In this document: positions 44,415 through 53,618 of the stretch, piece by piece
How positions within the stretch are numbered: the first letter of the stretch is position 1
Layout: every line of letters begins with the position of its first letter
DNA from: Maribacter sp. PR1
GTDB taxonomy: Bacteria; Bacteroidota; Bacteroidia; Flavobacteriales; Flavobacteriaceae
Reading direction: 5' to 3'
Length of the DNA: 64,000 nucleotides
NCBI RefSeq assembly: GCF_028464145.1
Contig: NZ_JAQPCG010000006.1
Location: forward strand, 62,001 to 126,000
The notes under the pieces: generated by a model
Databases searched by the model: none
Seen by the model: only the letters and a program-made list of their open reading frames with translations
Told to the model about the DNA's origin: nothing
Program-made: the position numbers and the translations under genes

Positions 44415-45614
44415 TTAAGCATGTAGAACCTCGGAAACAATGTTTTTCATTTTTTCCGCTCTTTCCTTTACCTCTTTTTCTGTCCAACTCAATTTTATTA
44501 GACAGGAAATTGTTCTACCGATCCAATAATCAGAAGCTGAAAAATCGGATTTAGAATAATCGGGCAATTGTTCTTTTATTTCTTCGGGAAGTTTGCCCAA
44601 ACTATGCATGTGGGTAAGATGCTCCCATTTGCGATAATAATGCCAGTTATTATCAAACCAGTAAAAACAGGCATCCACTCCCCTTTCACTTAAAGAAGAA
44701 TGCACTTTTTTGGTTAATTCTTCGGTTGGCAGAAAAAAGCTAAGAAAAGAATAATTCTGTTTGCCACCCTGTGGAATTCTTCTAAAGGTTACACCATCCA
44801 AAGTTTTTAGGGCATTATATATTACTTCAAAATTTCGTTCTTGTATCCCCAAAAATTCATCGAGTCGTTGAATTTGAGCACATCCTACAGCTGCATTTAA
44901 CTCTGATATTCGGTAGTTATACCCTAGAAATGGATGGGATTCTGTGCCTCTATTATTTCCCACATGGTCGTGTCCATGATCGGAATAGTGGTCGGCATGT
45001 ATATAAAAATCTTCATTATTGGTTATTAATGCACCACCTTCCCCACAGGTAATGGTTTTTACATAATCAAAAGAAAAACAACCCAAATCCCCATAACTAC
45101 CTAAAGGTTTACCTTCAAAACTTCCCCCAATGGCTTGGCAAGCATCTTCTAAAAGTATCAATTTATGTTTATCACAGATTGCTTTTAAGCTTTTTAAATC
45201 TGCCATAGAGCCACACATGTGAACAGGCATAATCACTTTCGTTTTTTGGGTAATCGCCTTTTCTACAGCCGATGGACTTAAGGTCAAAGTATCATCTACA
45301 TCAACGAGTATTGGGACGGCCCCAATAGCAAGAATGGACTCAAAACTTGCAACAAAGGTAAAAGTTGGCATAATTACCTCATCCCCTGCTCCAACACCAG
45401 CACTTGCCAAAGCTACCGTTAAGGCAGCAGTACCGCTGCTGACCACTTGGGCATATTTGGTCTGCATTCGTTCACACAAGGCTTGTTCCAACGCTTTGGC
45501 CTTCCAATGGCCATTTCGCATACCGTCAAAACCATATCGCATAAGGACCCCAGAGTCCAATACTTCATTAACATTTTGTTTTTCCTGTTCACCAAAAAGT
45601 TCGAATCCGGGCAT
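44415..45614 (-). CDS. DegT/DnrJ/EryC1/StrS family aminotransferase (KdnA-like candidate)
   Basis: PLP-dependent sugar aminotransferase of 399 aa. Motifs: SSGTAALTVALASAGVGAGD, MPTFTFVASFESILAIGAVP, LLEDACQAIGGSFEGKPLGS and the PLP-lysine SFDYVKTITCGEGGAL near residue 187, then NYRISELNAAVGCAQIQRL. The N-terminus MPGFELFGEQEKQNVNEVLD resembles what I recall of KdnA, which makes 8-amino-3,8-dideoxy-octulosonate for lipid A cores; this is a suggestion only, since no kdnB is adjacent. Convergent with ribB, with zero intergenic bases. Confidence 0.9.
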   Translation of the reverse strand: MPGFELFGEQEKQNVNEVLDSGVLMRYGFDGMRNGHWKAKALEQALCERMQTKYAQVVSSGTAALTVALASAGVGAGDEVIMPTFTFVASFESILAIGAVPILVDVDDTLTLSPSAVEKAITQKTKVIMPVHMCGSMADLKSLKAICDKHKLILLEDACQAIGGSFEGKPLGSYGDLGCFSFDYVKTITCGEGGALITNNEDFYIHADHYSDHGHDHVGNNRGTESHPFLGYNYRISELNAAVGCAQIQRLDEFLGIQERNFEVIYNALKTLDGVTFRRIPQGGKQNYSFLSFFLPTEELTKKVHSSLSERGVDACFYWFDNNWHYYRKWEHLTHMHSLGKLPEEIKEQLPDYSKSDFSASDYWIGRTISCLIKLSWTEKEVKERAEKMKNIVSEVLHA

Positions 45615-45640
45615 ATATAAATTTTAGTTTTAGAAGTTAC

Positions 45641-45991
45641 TTAATTTCGTTTGGATTTAAAGTACTTATAGATTTCCACTTTTTCTTTAACGGTAAACTC
45701 ATGAGCTTCGAACCAATCGTAAGCAGCAATTTTTTCGTTTTCAATTTGTGCTTTTCTAATAGCCTCCAAAGAAACCATGTGCCAGTGCGAACCTTTTTTC
45801 CTGGAAACGGAATAGCCGATATCTTCCGTTATATAGGACGTCTTTGGCTGATTAATTAAACGAATGCCATTTTTCAATACCGCCAATGTTTTGGTCAAGG
45901 AAACGACTTCAGAAAATGAGTATCTTACAAAATCGGCAAAGCCATTCTGTCTCGTATTATAAACCTTATCTCCTACTTTAAGTTGTTCCAT
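45641..45991 (-). CDS. Small conserved cytoplasmic protein of unknown function
   Basis: The ATG at 45991 gives a 116-aa protein beginning MEQLKVGDKVYNTRQNGFAD. A frame open to 46063 exists but contains a perfect promoter box (46014-46007), so it is not used. The first 60 residues look like a small SH3-like barrel (VGDKVYNTR, YSFSEVVSLTKTLAVLKNGI, RLINQPKTSYI). The rest is helical, with HWHMVSLEAIRKAQIENEK and FTVKEKVEIYKYFK. No family name recognised. It lies 26 bp before the DegT gene and could be co-transcribed with it. Confidence 0.75.
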   Translation of the reverse strand: MEQLKVGDKVYNTRQNGFADFVRYSFSEVVSLTKTLAVLKNGIRLINQPKTSYITEDIGYSVSRKKGSHWHMVSLEAIRKAQIENEKIAAYDWFEAHEFTVKEKVEIYKYFKSKRN

Positions 45992-46006
45992 GTGCTCAAA
46001 AATGTG

Positions 46007-46014
46007 CAAAAATA
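46007..46014 (-). promoter_or_regulatory. -7 promoter element of the 116-aa gene
   Basis: TATTTTTGCAC on the minus strand is a perfect TAnnTTTG box, 15 nt before the ATG at 45991. It decides the start codon of that gene. The -33 region was not identified. Confidence 0.55.
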
Positions 46015-46159
46015 CATGTTGATAATAGTTAATAGGAGCACTTAAAAATGAAATTATTAACATTGATCAGGGATTATTTAAGAACTAGTTGAATTTAGAC
46101 TGAATTCAATTAAGCCAGTTAGGGCCGTAATTCGAATTGCTTTTACTAAATTTGGATTG

Positions 46160-46558
46160 GTGAATAAGTTTATTTCCATATCGATTGCTTTTTTAACCCT
46201 TTTTCAAAGTTTTGGTCTACATGTCGATGATATAGCCCAAATTGATGAATTTGTGGAACATGCCAGATTTCATAGCGAGGAATATGGTGACAATGTACTT
46301 GTCTTTATTTCAAAACATTATGGCGAATTAAAGGCGAGTCATAATAAGGAACATCAAGAGGAAAAGGATGACCATGAGCAATTACCTTTTCAAAATCATT
46401 CGCATATGGGTTCCTTGGTCGTTTTTAACACCAATCCGTTTCATGCGGCTTTAATTACACCAACCCTTCCAGAGTTTAGAAAAGCTAATTTTCACTATCA
46501 GGCACCCTCATCATCTTCCCATACAATGGGATTACTGCAGCCTCCCCGCCATTCATAA
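46160..46558 (+). CDS. His-rich exported protein preceding the heavy-metal efflux genes
   Basis: A protein of about 132 aa starting at GTG 46160 (a TTG one codon earlier is possible): VNKFISISIAFLTLFQSFGL is a signal peptide or membrane anchor. It holds a His/Glu/Asp-rich stretch (SHNKEHQEEKDDHEQ, then QNHSHMG) and a C-terminal tail with SSSSHTMG and PPRHS. Histidine clusters suggest binding of Zn, Cu, Co or Ni in the periplasm. It lies 69 bp before the CzcA-TolC gene, the usual position of a small metal-binding companion. No family name is assigned. TAAATTTG at 46147-46154 is a -7 match only 5 nt before the start. Confidence 0.7.
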   Translation: MNKFISISIAFLTLFQSFGLHVDDIAQIDEFVEHARFHSEEYGDNVLVFISKHYGELKASHNKEHQEEKDDHEQLPFQNHSHMGSLVVFNTNPFHAALITPTLPEFRKANFHYQAPSSSSHTMGLLQPPRHS

Positions 46559-46627
46559 TTGATCACGATTATTTTTAGTACCGGTTTGTTAAACCGGAAA
46601 TTTTTAATGTTGATTATTTTATGACAT

Positions 46628-49600
46628 ATGCTATCACGTATTATTGATTTCAGTATAAAGAACAAGTTCATTGTTCTACTTTTTACATGTTTTATAATAG
46701 GGTTTGGAGTTTATTCCTTGACAAAGATTCCTATTGGAGCCGTTCCTGATGTCACCAATAACCAAGTTCAGGTAATAACGACCTCACGTAATCTCTCCAC
46801 ACAGGATATAGAACAGTTTATTACCTATCCTGTTGAATTGGAAATGGCCAATCTACCGGGCGTAGTTGAAATAAGGTCTGTTTCAAAATTCGGTCTCTCT
46901 GTAGTGACCATTGTTTTTGAAGATGATATGGGTACCTATTTGCCCAGACAATTAATTGCCGAGAAGATCAAGTCGGCAGCGGAAAAAATTCCCGATAATT
47001 TTGGAACTCCTGAGATGGGGCCCATTACCACCGGTTTAGGTGAAATTTACCAATATATATTGGATGTAAAACCGGAATATAAAGAGCAATATACAGCACA
47101 AGATCTTAGAACCATACAAGATTGGATTGTTAAAAGACAACTTTCCGGCATTCCAGGAGTAGTAGAAGTAAATACTTGGGGCGGTTTTCTAAAACAATAT
47201 GAGGTGGCTATAAGCACAGAAAAGCTTAATGCCATGAACATTAGCGCCCAAGATGTATTTAAGGCAATAGAATCCAACAACAGTGTCGCCGGAGGAGGAT
47301 ATATTGAAAAAGTGAACCAAGCTTTTTTCATCCGTGGTGAAGGTTTGGTTAATTCTTTAAAGGACATTGAAAATATTGTTGTTAAAAACGATAATGGGAT
47401 TCCCATTTATATAAAGGATGTAGCCCATGTAGGTTTTGGAAATGCTACTCGTTTTGGGGCCATAACAGGTAACGGGGAAGGAGAAAAAGTTTTGGGTCAA
47501 GTAATGATGCTCAAGGATGCCAACTCCAAAAAAGTCATAGAGGCAGTAAAGGAACGTGTCGCCAATATTTCAAAATCACTCCCTGAAGGGGTTTATATAA
47601 ATGCATTTTTAGATCGAAGCGAACTTATCGCAAAAACGACCTTTACAGTAACAGAGAACCTTATTTTGGGTTGTTTAATCGTCATTTTTGTGGTGGTACT
47701 ATTGCTAGGTAATTTACGTTCGGGGCTCGTCGTAGCATCAGTAATTCCACTCTGCTTATTATTTGCACTGTCCCTAATGTACATTTTTGGCGTGGATGCG
47801 AACTTAATGAGTTTAGGTGCAATTGACTTTGGAATTATTATCGACGGAGCTGTTATTATCGTTGAGTTCATTGCTTTTAATATTACTAAAAAACATACCG
47901 AGCTTGAAAGGTTGAACAGTATCGAACAACAAAAGTTAAGGGACGATATCACCTATACCGGTGCAACAAAAATGATGAACTCGGCCATATTTGGACAGTT
48001 GATTATTCTTATAGTCTTTATTCCCATTCTTTCCCTAAGTGGTGTGGAGGGCAAAATGTTCAAGCCTATGGCATTGACCTTTAGCTTTGCGCTAATTGGT
48101 GCCATGCTCCTTTGTTTTACATACGTTCCCGTGGTTTCTTCAATTTTCCTAAAACCTTCCAAGACAACGGATAAAAATGTCTCTGTACGCTTAATGAAGT
48201 GGTTAACCGATAAATACGATCCCATTATTGATTGGGCTTTAAGAAGTAAAAAAGTTGTTCTAGGAGTTGCCGCTTTACTGTTGGCGATTGCAGTTTCACT
48301 GTATATGTCCATGGGTGGTGAATTTGTTCCCACACTGGACGAAGGTGATTTTGTTATTCAACCGGTATTAAAAACGGGGACTTCTTTAAGTAAAACGGTT
48401 GAAATTACTACTGAAATTGAAAACATATTATTGAAACAGTTTCCGGAAGTGAATCAAGTAGTGACCAGGATTGGTGCTGCCGAAGTACCAACGGATCCCA
48501 TGTCCATGGAAGAAAGCGACGTAATCATAGTACTCAACCCTAAGAGCGAATGGACTTCGGCCTCTTCAAAAGATGAGTTAGCCGATAAGTTTAAGGAAGC
48601 ACTTTCAGTTATTCCAGGAATGGAGGTAGAATTCACCCAACCTATTGAAATGCGTTTTAACGAGCTCATTACAGGAGTTCGTGCAGATATTGCTATCAAG
48701 GTATTTGGTGAAAACCTAGATATTCTAGCTAAAAAGGGAAAGGAAATTGGGGAGTTAATTCAAAATGTTCCAGGAGCAGCAGATATTTCCGTGGAGAAAA
48801 TAGCTGGTCTTCCAGAAATGAACGTGAAGTATAATCGATCAAAAATTGCAAGGTATGGTCTCAACATTCAAGAACTGAACGACATGATTTCAATGGGCTT
48901 TGCAGGTAAGACTGCTGGAAGTGTTTTTGAAGGAGAAAAGAAATTTGACCTTGTTATAAGGCTTGATGATAGAAAGCGTAAAGACATCGAAAATCTTAGG
49001 AATCTATATGTAGATATACCATCCGAAGGTAAAATTCCATTAAGCGAGTTGGCGGAAATCACCTACCAAAAAGGTGCTGCCAAAATATCAAGGGATGATA
49101 CCAGAAGAAGAATTGTAGTAGGTATAAACGTTAGGAACAGGGATTTACAATCTGTTGTGGACGATGTAAGGAAACTAATCGATGAAAACGTAAAACTTCC
49201 TGTAGGATATTCGATCACTTATGGGGGGCAATTTGAAAATCTTCAAAGTGCAAAATCGAGATTATTGTTTGCGGTTCCTATTGCTCTTATCCTCATTTTT
49301 ATATTACTCTATTTCGCATTTAAATCCGTCAAGGAGGCCTTAATGATATATTCGGCCATACCCTTGGCGGCCGTGGGTGGCGTTTTATTGCTTTGGATAA
49401 GAGATTTGCCATTTAGTATTTCAGCAGGTGTGGGCTTTATTGCTTTGTTTGGAATAGCAGTGCTAAATGGAATAGTACTTATTGAACATTTTAAAGAGTT
49501 AAAGAGTAAAGAAATTTTTAATGACATGAACACCCTGATCAAAGAAGGTGCGAAAGACAGACTAAGGGCCGTTCTGTTAACTGCATCCGCGGCAGCATTG

Positions 49601-50962
49601 GGCTTTCTACCCATGGCCATTTCCACAAATGCAGGTGCAGAAGTTCAAAGACCTTTGGCAACTGTTGTTATAGGAGGACTAATTACCGCAACCATCTTAA
49701 CTTTAGTGGTACTCCCAGTTCTATATTCATACTTAAACAGTCATATAGAAAATGAAAAAAATAGAATCAAAAGTCCGCTAGGAGTCACAGTTATACTTGT
49801 GCTTTTTACAATGGTTGATTCAATGGCTCAGGATACCTCAAAAAATTTGCAGGAATTAATTCCTATGGCCATTGAAAATAATAAAGAGCTTAAGTCTTAT
49901 AAGTTGAGGGTAGAACAATCGGATGCTTTAGTAAATAGTGCCTTCAACCTGGAGAAAACAGATGTTTATTATCATTTTGATGAAAACAACTTGGCCATGA
50001 ACAATGAACCTTTGCGCGTTTTTGGCGTTTCACAGAATTTTAGCTTTCCAACGGTTTATTTTTCACAACGAAAAGTCAATAAGGCCCAATTGAATATTTC
50101 ACAAAGTACTTACGAAATCAAGAAAAAGGAACTGGAGCGTATGGTAACCACACGATATTTCGAATATCAATTAGCCAGGGAAAAGACTAAGGTATTTCAA
50201 ATATTGGATAGCCTTTACAATAATTTCTCCAGCATGGCGAATAGGCGTTTTGAACTAGGAGAGACCAATTATCTTGAAAAAATTACTGCAACTTCCAAGC
50301 AAAAACAGATTCAACTCAAGTATGAGGAAGCCCGAAGAGATGTACAAATTTCTTATGAAAATTTATTAAAAACGGTTCAATCTGAAGATAGATTTGAAAT
50401 TATCGAGGAAACCATCTTAAAGCTTCCCCGGGTGGACGCGGCAATTGAATCGAGTCCGGAGATTTCTTTTTTTCAAAACCAAATTGGTCTAAAACAGGCG
50501 GAAAAAAGTCTGGAAAACCAACAATTACTGCCAGATATTGGCCTTAATTATTTTCAGGGAACCAATGATGGTTTAAACGATAATCTTCATGGCTATCAAT
50601 TAGGCCTTAAGATACCCTTGTTTTTTGGAGGACAAGCCTCTAGGATAAAGTCTGCCAAAATTGCTGAACAAAGTGCGGAAGCTGCCTACAATAATTATGA
50701 AATACAACTTAGTACAAAATTGAAAACCTTAACTACCCAACTTGAGGTATTGGACCAATCCTTGGAATATTACGAAAATGAAGGAAGTCTTCTCTCCGAT
50801 GAAATTTTAAAAACTGCCAATAGTAGCTTTAAGAATGGAGAAATAGATTTTTATCAATATATACAAAGTTTGGAAAGTTCTTACGATATTAAGTTGGAGT
50901 ACCTAAATAAACTAGAAGCCTATAACAATACCGTAATTGCCATCAATTACATAACCTTATAA
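46628..50962 (+). CDS. CzcA-type heavy-metal RND pump fused to a TolC-like outer-membrane domain
   Basis: A 1444-aa fusion. Residues 1 to about 1040 are a complete HME-family RND proton antiporter: MLSRIIDFSIKNKFIVLL, the TM4 motif SLGAIDFGIIIDGAVIIVEF near 396-414 (the DFG...DGA...E pattern is of the CzcA Co/Zn/Cd type rather than the CusA Cu/Ag type), MSMGGEFVPTLDEGDF, and TM11-12 ending VVLPVLYSYLNSH. Residues about 1048-1067 form an internal signal-peptide-like segment (SPLGVTVILVLFTMVDSMA), then Gln1068 begins about 377 residues of TolC-type coiled-coil barrel (ELIPMAIENNKELKSYKLRV, LGETNYLEKITATSKQKQ, LLPDIGLNYFQGTNDGLND). Cleavage at SMA|QD would yield two proteins. The adaptor gene follows after 8 bp. 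Confidence 0.93.
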   Translation: MLSRIIDFSIKNKFIVLLFTCFIIGFGVYSLTKIPIGAVPDVTNNQVQVITTSRNLSTQDIEQFITYPVELEMANLPGVVEIRSVSKFGLSVVTIVFEDDMGTYLPRQLIAEKIKSAAEKIPDNFGTPEMGPITTGLGEIYQYILDVKPEYKEQYTAQDLRTIQDWIVKRQLSGIPGVVEVNTWGGFLKQYEVAISTEKLNAMNISAQDVFKAIESNNSVAGGGYIEKVNQAFFIRGEGLVNSLKDIENIVVKNDNGIPIYIKDVAHVGFGNATRFGAITGNGEGEKVLGQVMMLKDANSKKVIEAVKERVANISKSLPEGVYINAFLDRSELIAKTTFTVTENLILGCLIVIFVVVLLLGNLRSGLVVASVIPLCLLFALSLMYIFGVDANLMSLGAIDFGIIIDGAVIIVEFIAFNITKKHTELERLNSIEQQKLRDDITYTGATKMMNSAIFGQLIILIVFIPILSLSGVEGKMFKPMALTFSFALIGAMLLCFTYVPVVSSIFLKPSKTTDKNVSVRLMKWLTDKYDPIIDWALRSKKVVLGVAALLLAIAVSLYMSMGGEFVPTLDEGDFVIQPVLKTGTSLSKTVEITTEIENILLKQFPEVNQVVTRIGAAEVPTDPMSMEESDVIIVLNPKSEWTSASSKDELADKFKEALSVIPGMEVEFTQPIEMRFNELITGVRADIAIKVFGENLDILAKKGKEIGELIQNVPGAADISVEKIAGLPEMNVKYNRSKIARYGLNIQELNDMISMGFAGKTAGSVFEGEKKFDLVIRLDDRKRKDIENLRNLYVDIPSEGKIPLSELAEITYQKGAAKISRDDTRRRIVVGINVRNRDLQSVVDDVRKLIDENVKLPVGYSITYGGQFENLQSAKSRLLFAVPIALILIFILLYFAFKSVKEALMIYSAIPLAAVGGVLLLWIRDLPFSISAGVGFIALFGIAVLNGIVLIEHFKELKSKEIFNDMNTLIKEGAKDRLRAVLLTASAAALGFLPMAISTNAGAEVQRPLATVVIGGLITATILTLVVLPVLYSYLNSHIENEKNRIKSPLGVTVILVLFTMVDSMAQDTSKNLQELIPMAIENNKELKSYKLRVEQSDALVNSAFNLEKTDVYYHFDENNLAMNNEPLRVFGVSQNFSFPTVYFSQRKVNKAQLNISQSTYEIKKKELERMVTTRYFEYQLAREKTKVFQILDSLYNNFSSMANRRFELGETNYLEKITATSKQKQIQLKYEEARRDVQISYENLLKTVQSEDRFEIIEETILKLPRVDAAIESSPEISFFQNQIGLKQAEKSLENQQLLPDIGLNYFQGTNDGLNDNLHGYQLGLKIPLFFGGQASRIKSAKIAEQSAEAAYNNYEIQLSTKLKTLTTQLEVLDQSLEYYENEGSLLSDEILKTANSSFKNGEIDFYQYIQSLESSYDIKLEYLNKLEAYNNTVIAINYITL

Positions 50963-50970
50963 TAAAAACT

Positions 50971-52107
50971 ATGAAATCTTATATAAATAATATCCTGGCA
51001 TTCATTATTCTTATGGTCGTGACAGCTTGTGGAGGTGAATCAAAATCTACTGAAACGGTTATCGAAAACGACTCAGATTCGTTTATTAAAATCACCCAGG
51101 CACAGTTTGACAAATTGGAAATGAAATTAGGTACTATTGAGAAGAAGTCATTTCCAATTAAAGTAAGTGTAAATGGCATGATAGATGTGCCACCGGAAAA
51201 CAGGGCGGTTGTAAATGCAACCATGGGAGGTTATGTTAGAACTACGCCTTTTTTAATCGGGGATAAAGTTGTAAAGGGACAAACCTTGATAACTTTAGAA
51301 AATCCTGAATTTGTAAATCTTCAGCAACAGTATTTGGAAGTAAACGAGCAACTTACCTATTTGAAGGCAGAATATGAGCGTCATAAAATTATGGCAGCAG
51401 AGAATATTACTTCCCAAAAGAATTACTTAAAATCAGAAAGTGATTACAAATCGGCATTGGCTAAGCATACGGGCTTACAGAAACAACTGGTGATGCTTAA
51501 TATCTCCCCACAAAATGTTAAGGAAGGTAACATCGTATCCACAGTTTCCATACAGGCTCCTATAACGGGAAGTGTTACCAAAGTCAATGTTTCTAGGGGT
51601 ACTTATGTATCACCCGCTTCCTCTATAATGGAAATAATCAATAACGACCACGTACATCTCGAACTTTCCGTATTTGAAAAGGATATAATGAAAGTAAAGA
51701 AAGGACAAAAAATTACCTTTAGGATTCCAGAAGCATCCAATGATACATTTTATGCGGAAGTCCATTTGGTCGGAACCGTCATTGAGGACAATAGGACCAT
51801 TAAGGTACATGGCCACTTAGAGGAAGAAGGAGGAGAAAACTTTCTGACAGGTATGTTCGTTGAAGCTGACATAATTACGGATGATTTTGAGGCAAACTCA
51901 TTGCCCAGCACGGCTATCGTTTCTATAGAAGAAGTTCCCAATGTGTTGGTTTTAGAAAAAAAGGAAGGGGATACATATTATTTCACACAAAAAGAAGTTA
52001 GCATAAAAGAGGAACATGATGGGTATTCCATAATACAGGAAACCGAAAATTTTGGGCCCAAAACCAATTTTTTGACGAAAGGTACATATAACCTTATAGG
52101 AGAATAG
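50971..52107 (+). CDS. RND efflux periplasmic adaptor, lipoprotein (CzcB/CusB type)
   Basis: Membrane-fusion protein that links the CzcA pump to its outer-membrane channel. 378 aa, with a lipoprotein signal ending in VVTAC (Cys20) and followed by GGESKS. The barrel-sandwich (biotinyl-lipoyl) halves are GYVRTTPFLIGDKVVKGQ and STVSIQAPITGSVTKVNVSR, separated by an alpha hairpin (LQQQYLEVNEQLTYLKAEYE). The membrane-proximal domain ends GTYNLIGE. It belongs to the plus-strand operon with the fusion pump. The first gene of the thioredoxin-ApbE cassette follows after 85 bp. Confidence 0.93.
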   Translation: MKSYINNILAFIILMVVTACGGESKSTETVIENDSDSFIKITQAQFDKLEMKLGTIEKKSFPIKVSVNGMIDVPPENRAVVNATMGGYVRTTPFLIGDKVVKGQTLITLENPEFVNLQQQYLEVNEQLTYLKAEYERHKIMAAENITSQKNYLKSESDYKSALAKHTGLQKQLVMLNISPQNVKEGNIVSTVSIQAPITGSVTKVNVSRGTYVSPASSIMEIINNDHVHLELSVFEKDIMKVKKGQKITFRIPEASNDTFYAEVHLVGTVIEDNRTIKVHGHLEEEGGENFLTGMFVEADIITDDFEANSLPSTAIVSIEEVPNVLVLEKKEGDTYYFTQKEVSIKEEHDGYSIIQETENFGPKTNFLTKGTYNLIGE

Positions 52108-52192
52108 CTTTATGAAAAAGTGTTTACACAACATACTTGAAAGTTTTTGGTATGTTAATTGACTAAGTGTTTATTAAATAAGTAGTATTAGT

Positions 52193-52636
52193 ATGAATTA
52201 TTATAAAATACTGTTGGTAGCTATATTCCTAATGGGAATCAACTTCAGTTTTGCACAAGAGTGGAAAAGTGATTTTAATGTTGCCAAAGAAATTGCAAAA
52301 AAGGAAAATAAGCCCATTATCCTTGTTTTTCAGGGTTCGGATTGGTGCGCCCCCTGTATAAAATTAGATAGAGAGGTTTGGAGCACCGAAGAATTTAAAA
52401 AATACGCCAAGGGACATTATGTAATGTTACAAGCCGATTTTCCAAGAAAGAAGAAAAATGCATTACCAGAGACCCAAGCAAAAGCCAATGCCAAACTAGC
52501 CAGTCTGTATAATCAACGTGGTATTTTCCCTTTTGTGGTAGTGTTGGATGAAAATGGAGAAGTAAAAGGGGAGACCAGTTATAAAAAAATGAATCCCAAG
52601 GAGTACATAAACCTGTTGGATTCATTCTCAAAATAG
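52193..52636 (+). CDS. Secreted thioredoxin-fold protein
   Basis: A 147-aa periplasmic thioredoxin-like protein. Signal peptide MNYYKILLVAIFLMGINFSF-AQ, then the active site SDWCAPCIKLDREVW with Cys52 and Cys55. The cis-Pro context is GIFPFVVVLDENGEVKGE. It resembles the single-domain DsbD-gamma/thioredoxin_7 group. apbE starts 2 bp after its stop, so the two are one transcript with the DUF4266 and DUF3570 genes. Probably it reduces or repairs cysteines in a partner; the Cys-rich DUF4266 protein is the obvious candidate (inference). Confidence 0.92.
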   Translation: MNYYKILLVAIFLMGINFSFAQEWKSDFNVAKEIAKKENKPIILVFQGSDWCAPCIKLDREVWSTEEFKKYAKGHYVMLQADFPRKKKNALPETQAKANAKLASLYNQRGIFPFVVVLDENGEVKGETSYKKMNPKEYINLLDSFSK

Positions 52637-52637
52637 T

Positions 52638-53618
52638 TTGAAAGGTATCTTATTATCAATCGTTTTACTGTTATCCGCTGCCTCTAAAGCTCAGCAGAAC
52701 TATCAACGTACCCTAAAGTTGATGGGAAGTAGATTTGATATAACTGTTGTAGCGAATGACTCTACATATGCCAATTCCTATATAGATATCGCAGTAGCGG
52801 AGATTCAAAGGATAGAGAAATTGATTTCCTCCTGGGATTCTAATTCTCAAACTTCTGAAATTAATAGAAATGCCGGAGTAAAACCGACAAAGGTTGAATC
52901 CGAACTCTTTCAACTAATTGAAAGGGCGATTGGAATTTCAAAATTAACAGATGGAGCTTTCGATATTAGCTATGCTTCCATGGATCGGATTTGGAAATTT
53001 GATGGTAGCATGAAAGCCATGCCTACGGAACATGAGATTAAATCTTCTGTAGCTATGGTTGGTTTTCAGAATATTATTTTAAATCCAGAGGAAAAAACCG
53101 TTTTTCTAAAACTTCCCGGAATGAAAATTGGTTTTGGCGCCATTGGCAAAGGATATGCGGCCGACCAAGCCAAACAATTGTTGATGCGAAAAGGTGTAAC
53201 CGCTGGTATTATTAATGCTTCAGGTGATATGAATACTTGGGGGAAACAACCAAATGGAGAACATTGGAGAGTTGCCATAACCAACCCATTGGATAAAAAC
53301 AAAGTGTTTGCACTTTTGCCAATTACCAACGGCGCCGTTGTAACATCAGGGGACTATGAAAAATATGTAAGCTTTAACGGTAGACGATATGCACATATCA
53401 TTGATCCAAGAACCGGATATCCGTCCACAGGAATTATTAGTGTAACCGTTTTTGCCCCAAAGGCAGAATTAGCAGATGCCCTGGCAACTTCTGTTTTCGT
53501 TATGGGCAAGGACATAGGCATGGACAGAATCAATCAATTGCCAAAAGTTGAATGTATCATTATAGACGAAAAGGGTAATATTTCAAAATCCACTAATATA
53601 AAAATAGAAAAATTATGA
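52638..53618 (+). CDS. apbE: FAD:protein FMN transferase (ApbE)
   Basis: Attaches FMN covalently to Ser/Thr of exported flavoproteins, using FAD and Mg2+. 326 aa from a TTG start at 52638 (2 bp after the thioredoxin gene); the only alternatives would remove the signal peptide MKGILLSIVLLLSAASK-AQ. ApbE motifs: LMGSRFDITV, IDKLISSWDSNSQTSEIN-like IEKLISSWDSNSQTSEINR, GFGAIGKGYAADQAKQLL, GIINASGDMNTWG, HIIDPRTGYPSTG and ADALATSVFVMG. It overlaps the DUF4266 gene (ATGA). No RnfG/NqrC-type FMN-binding substrate is encoded nearby, so its target is an open question. Confidence 0.95.
   Translation: MKGILLSIVLLLSAASKAQQNYQRTLKLMGSRFDITVVANDSTYANSYIDIAVAEIQRIEKLISSWDSNSQTSEINRNAGVKPTKVESELFQLIERAIGISKLTDGAFDISYASMDRIWKFDGSMKAMPTEHEIKSSVAMVGFQNIILNPEEKTVFLKLPGMKIGFGAIGKGYAADQAKQLLMRKGVTAGIINASGDMNTWGKQPNGEHWRVAITNPLDKNKVFALLPITNGAVVTSGDYEKYVSFNGRRYAHIIDPRTGYPSTGIISVTVFAPKAELADALATSVFVMGKDIGMDRINQLPKVECIIIDEKGNISKSTNIKIEKL

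Noticed and set aside
46147-46154. TAAATTTG as the promoter of the metal-efflux operon
   Set aside because: It lies only 5 nt before the first start codon, with no -33 element at the right distance; too uncertain to list as a feature.
46628-50962. CzcA-TolC fusion as a missed stop codon or assembly error
   Set aside because: The frame is continuous with sensible linker sequence, and such fusions are known in Bacteroidota; kept as real.
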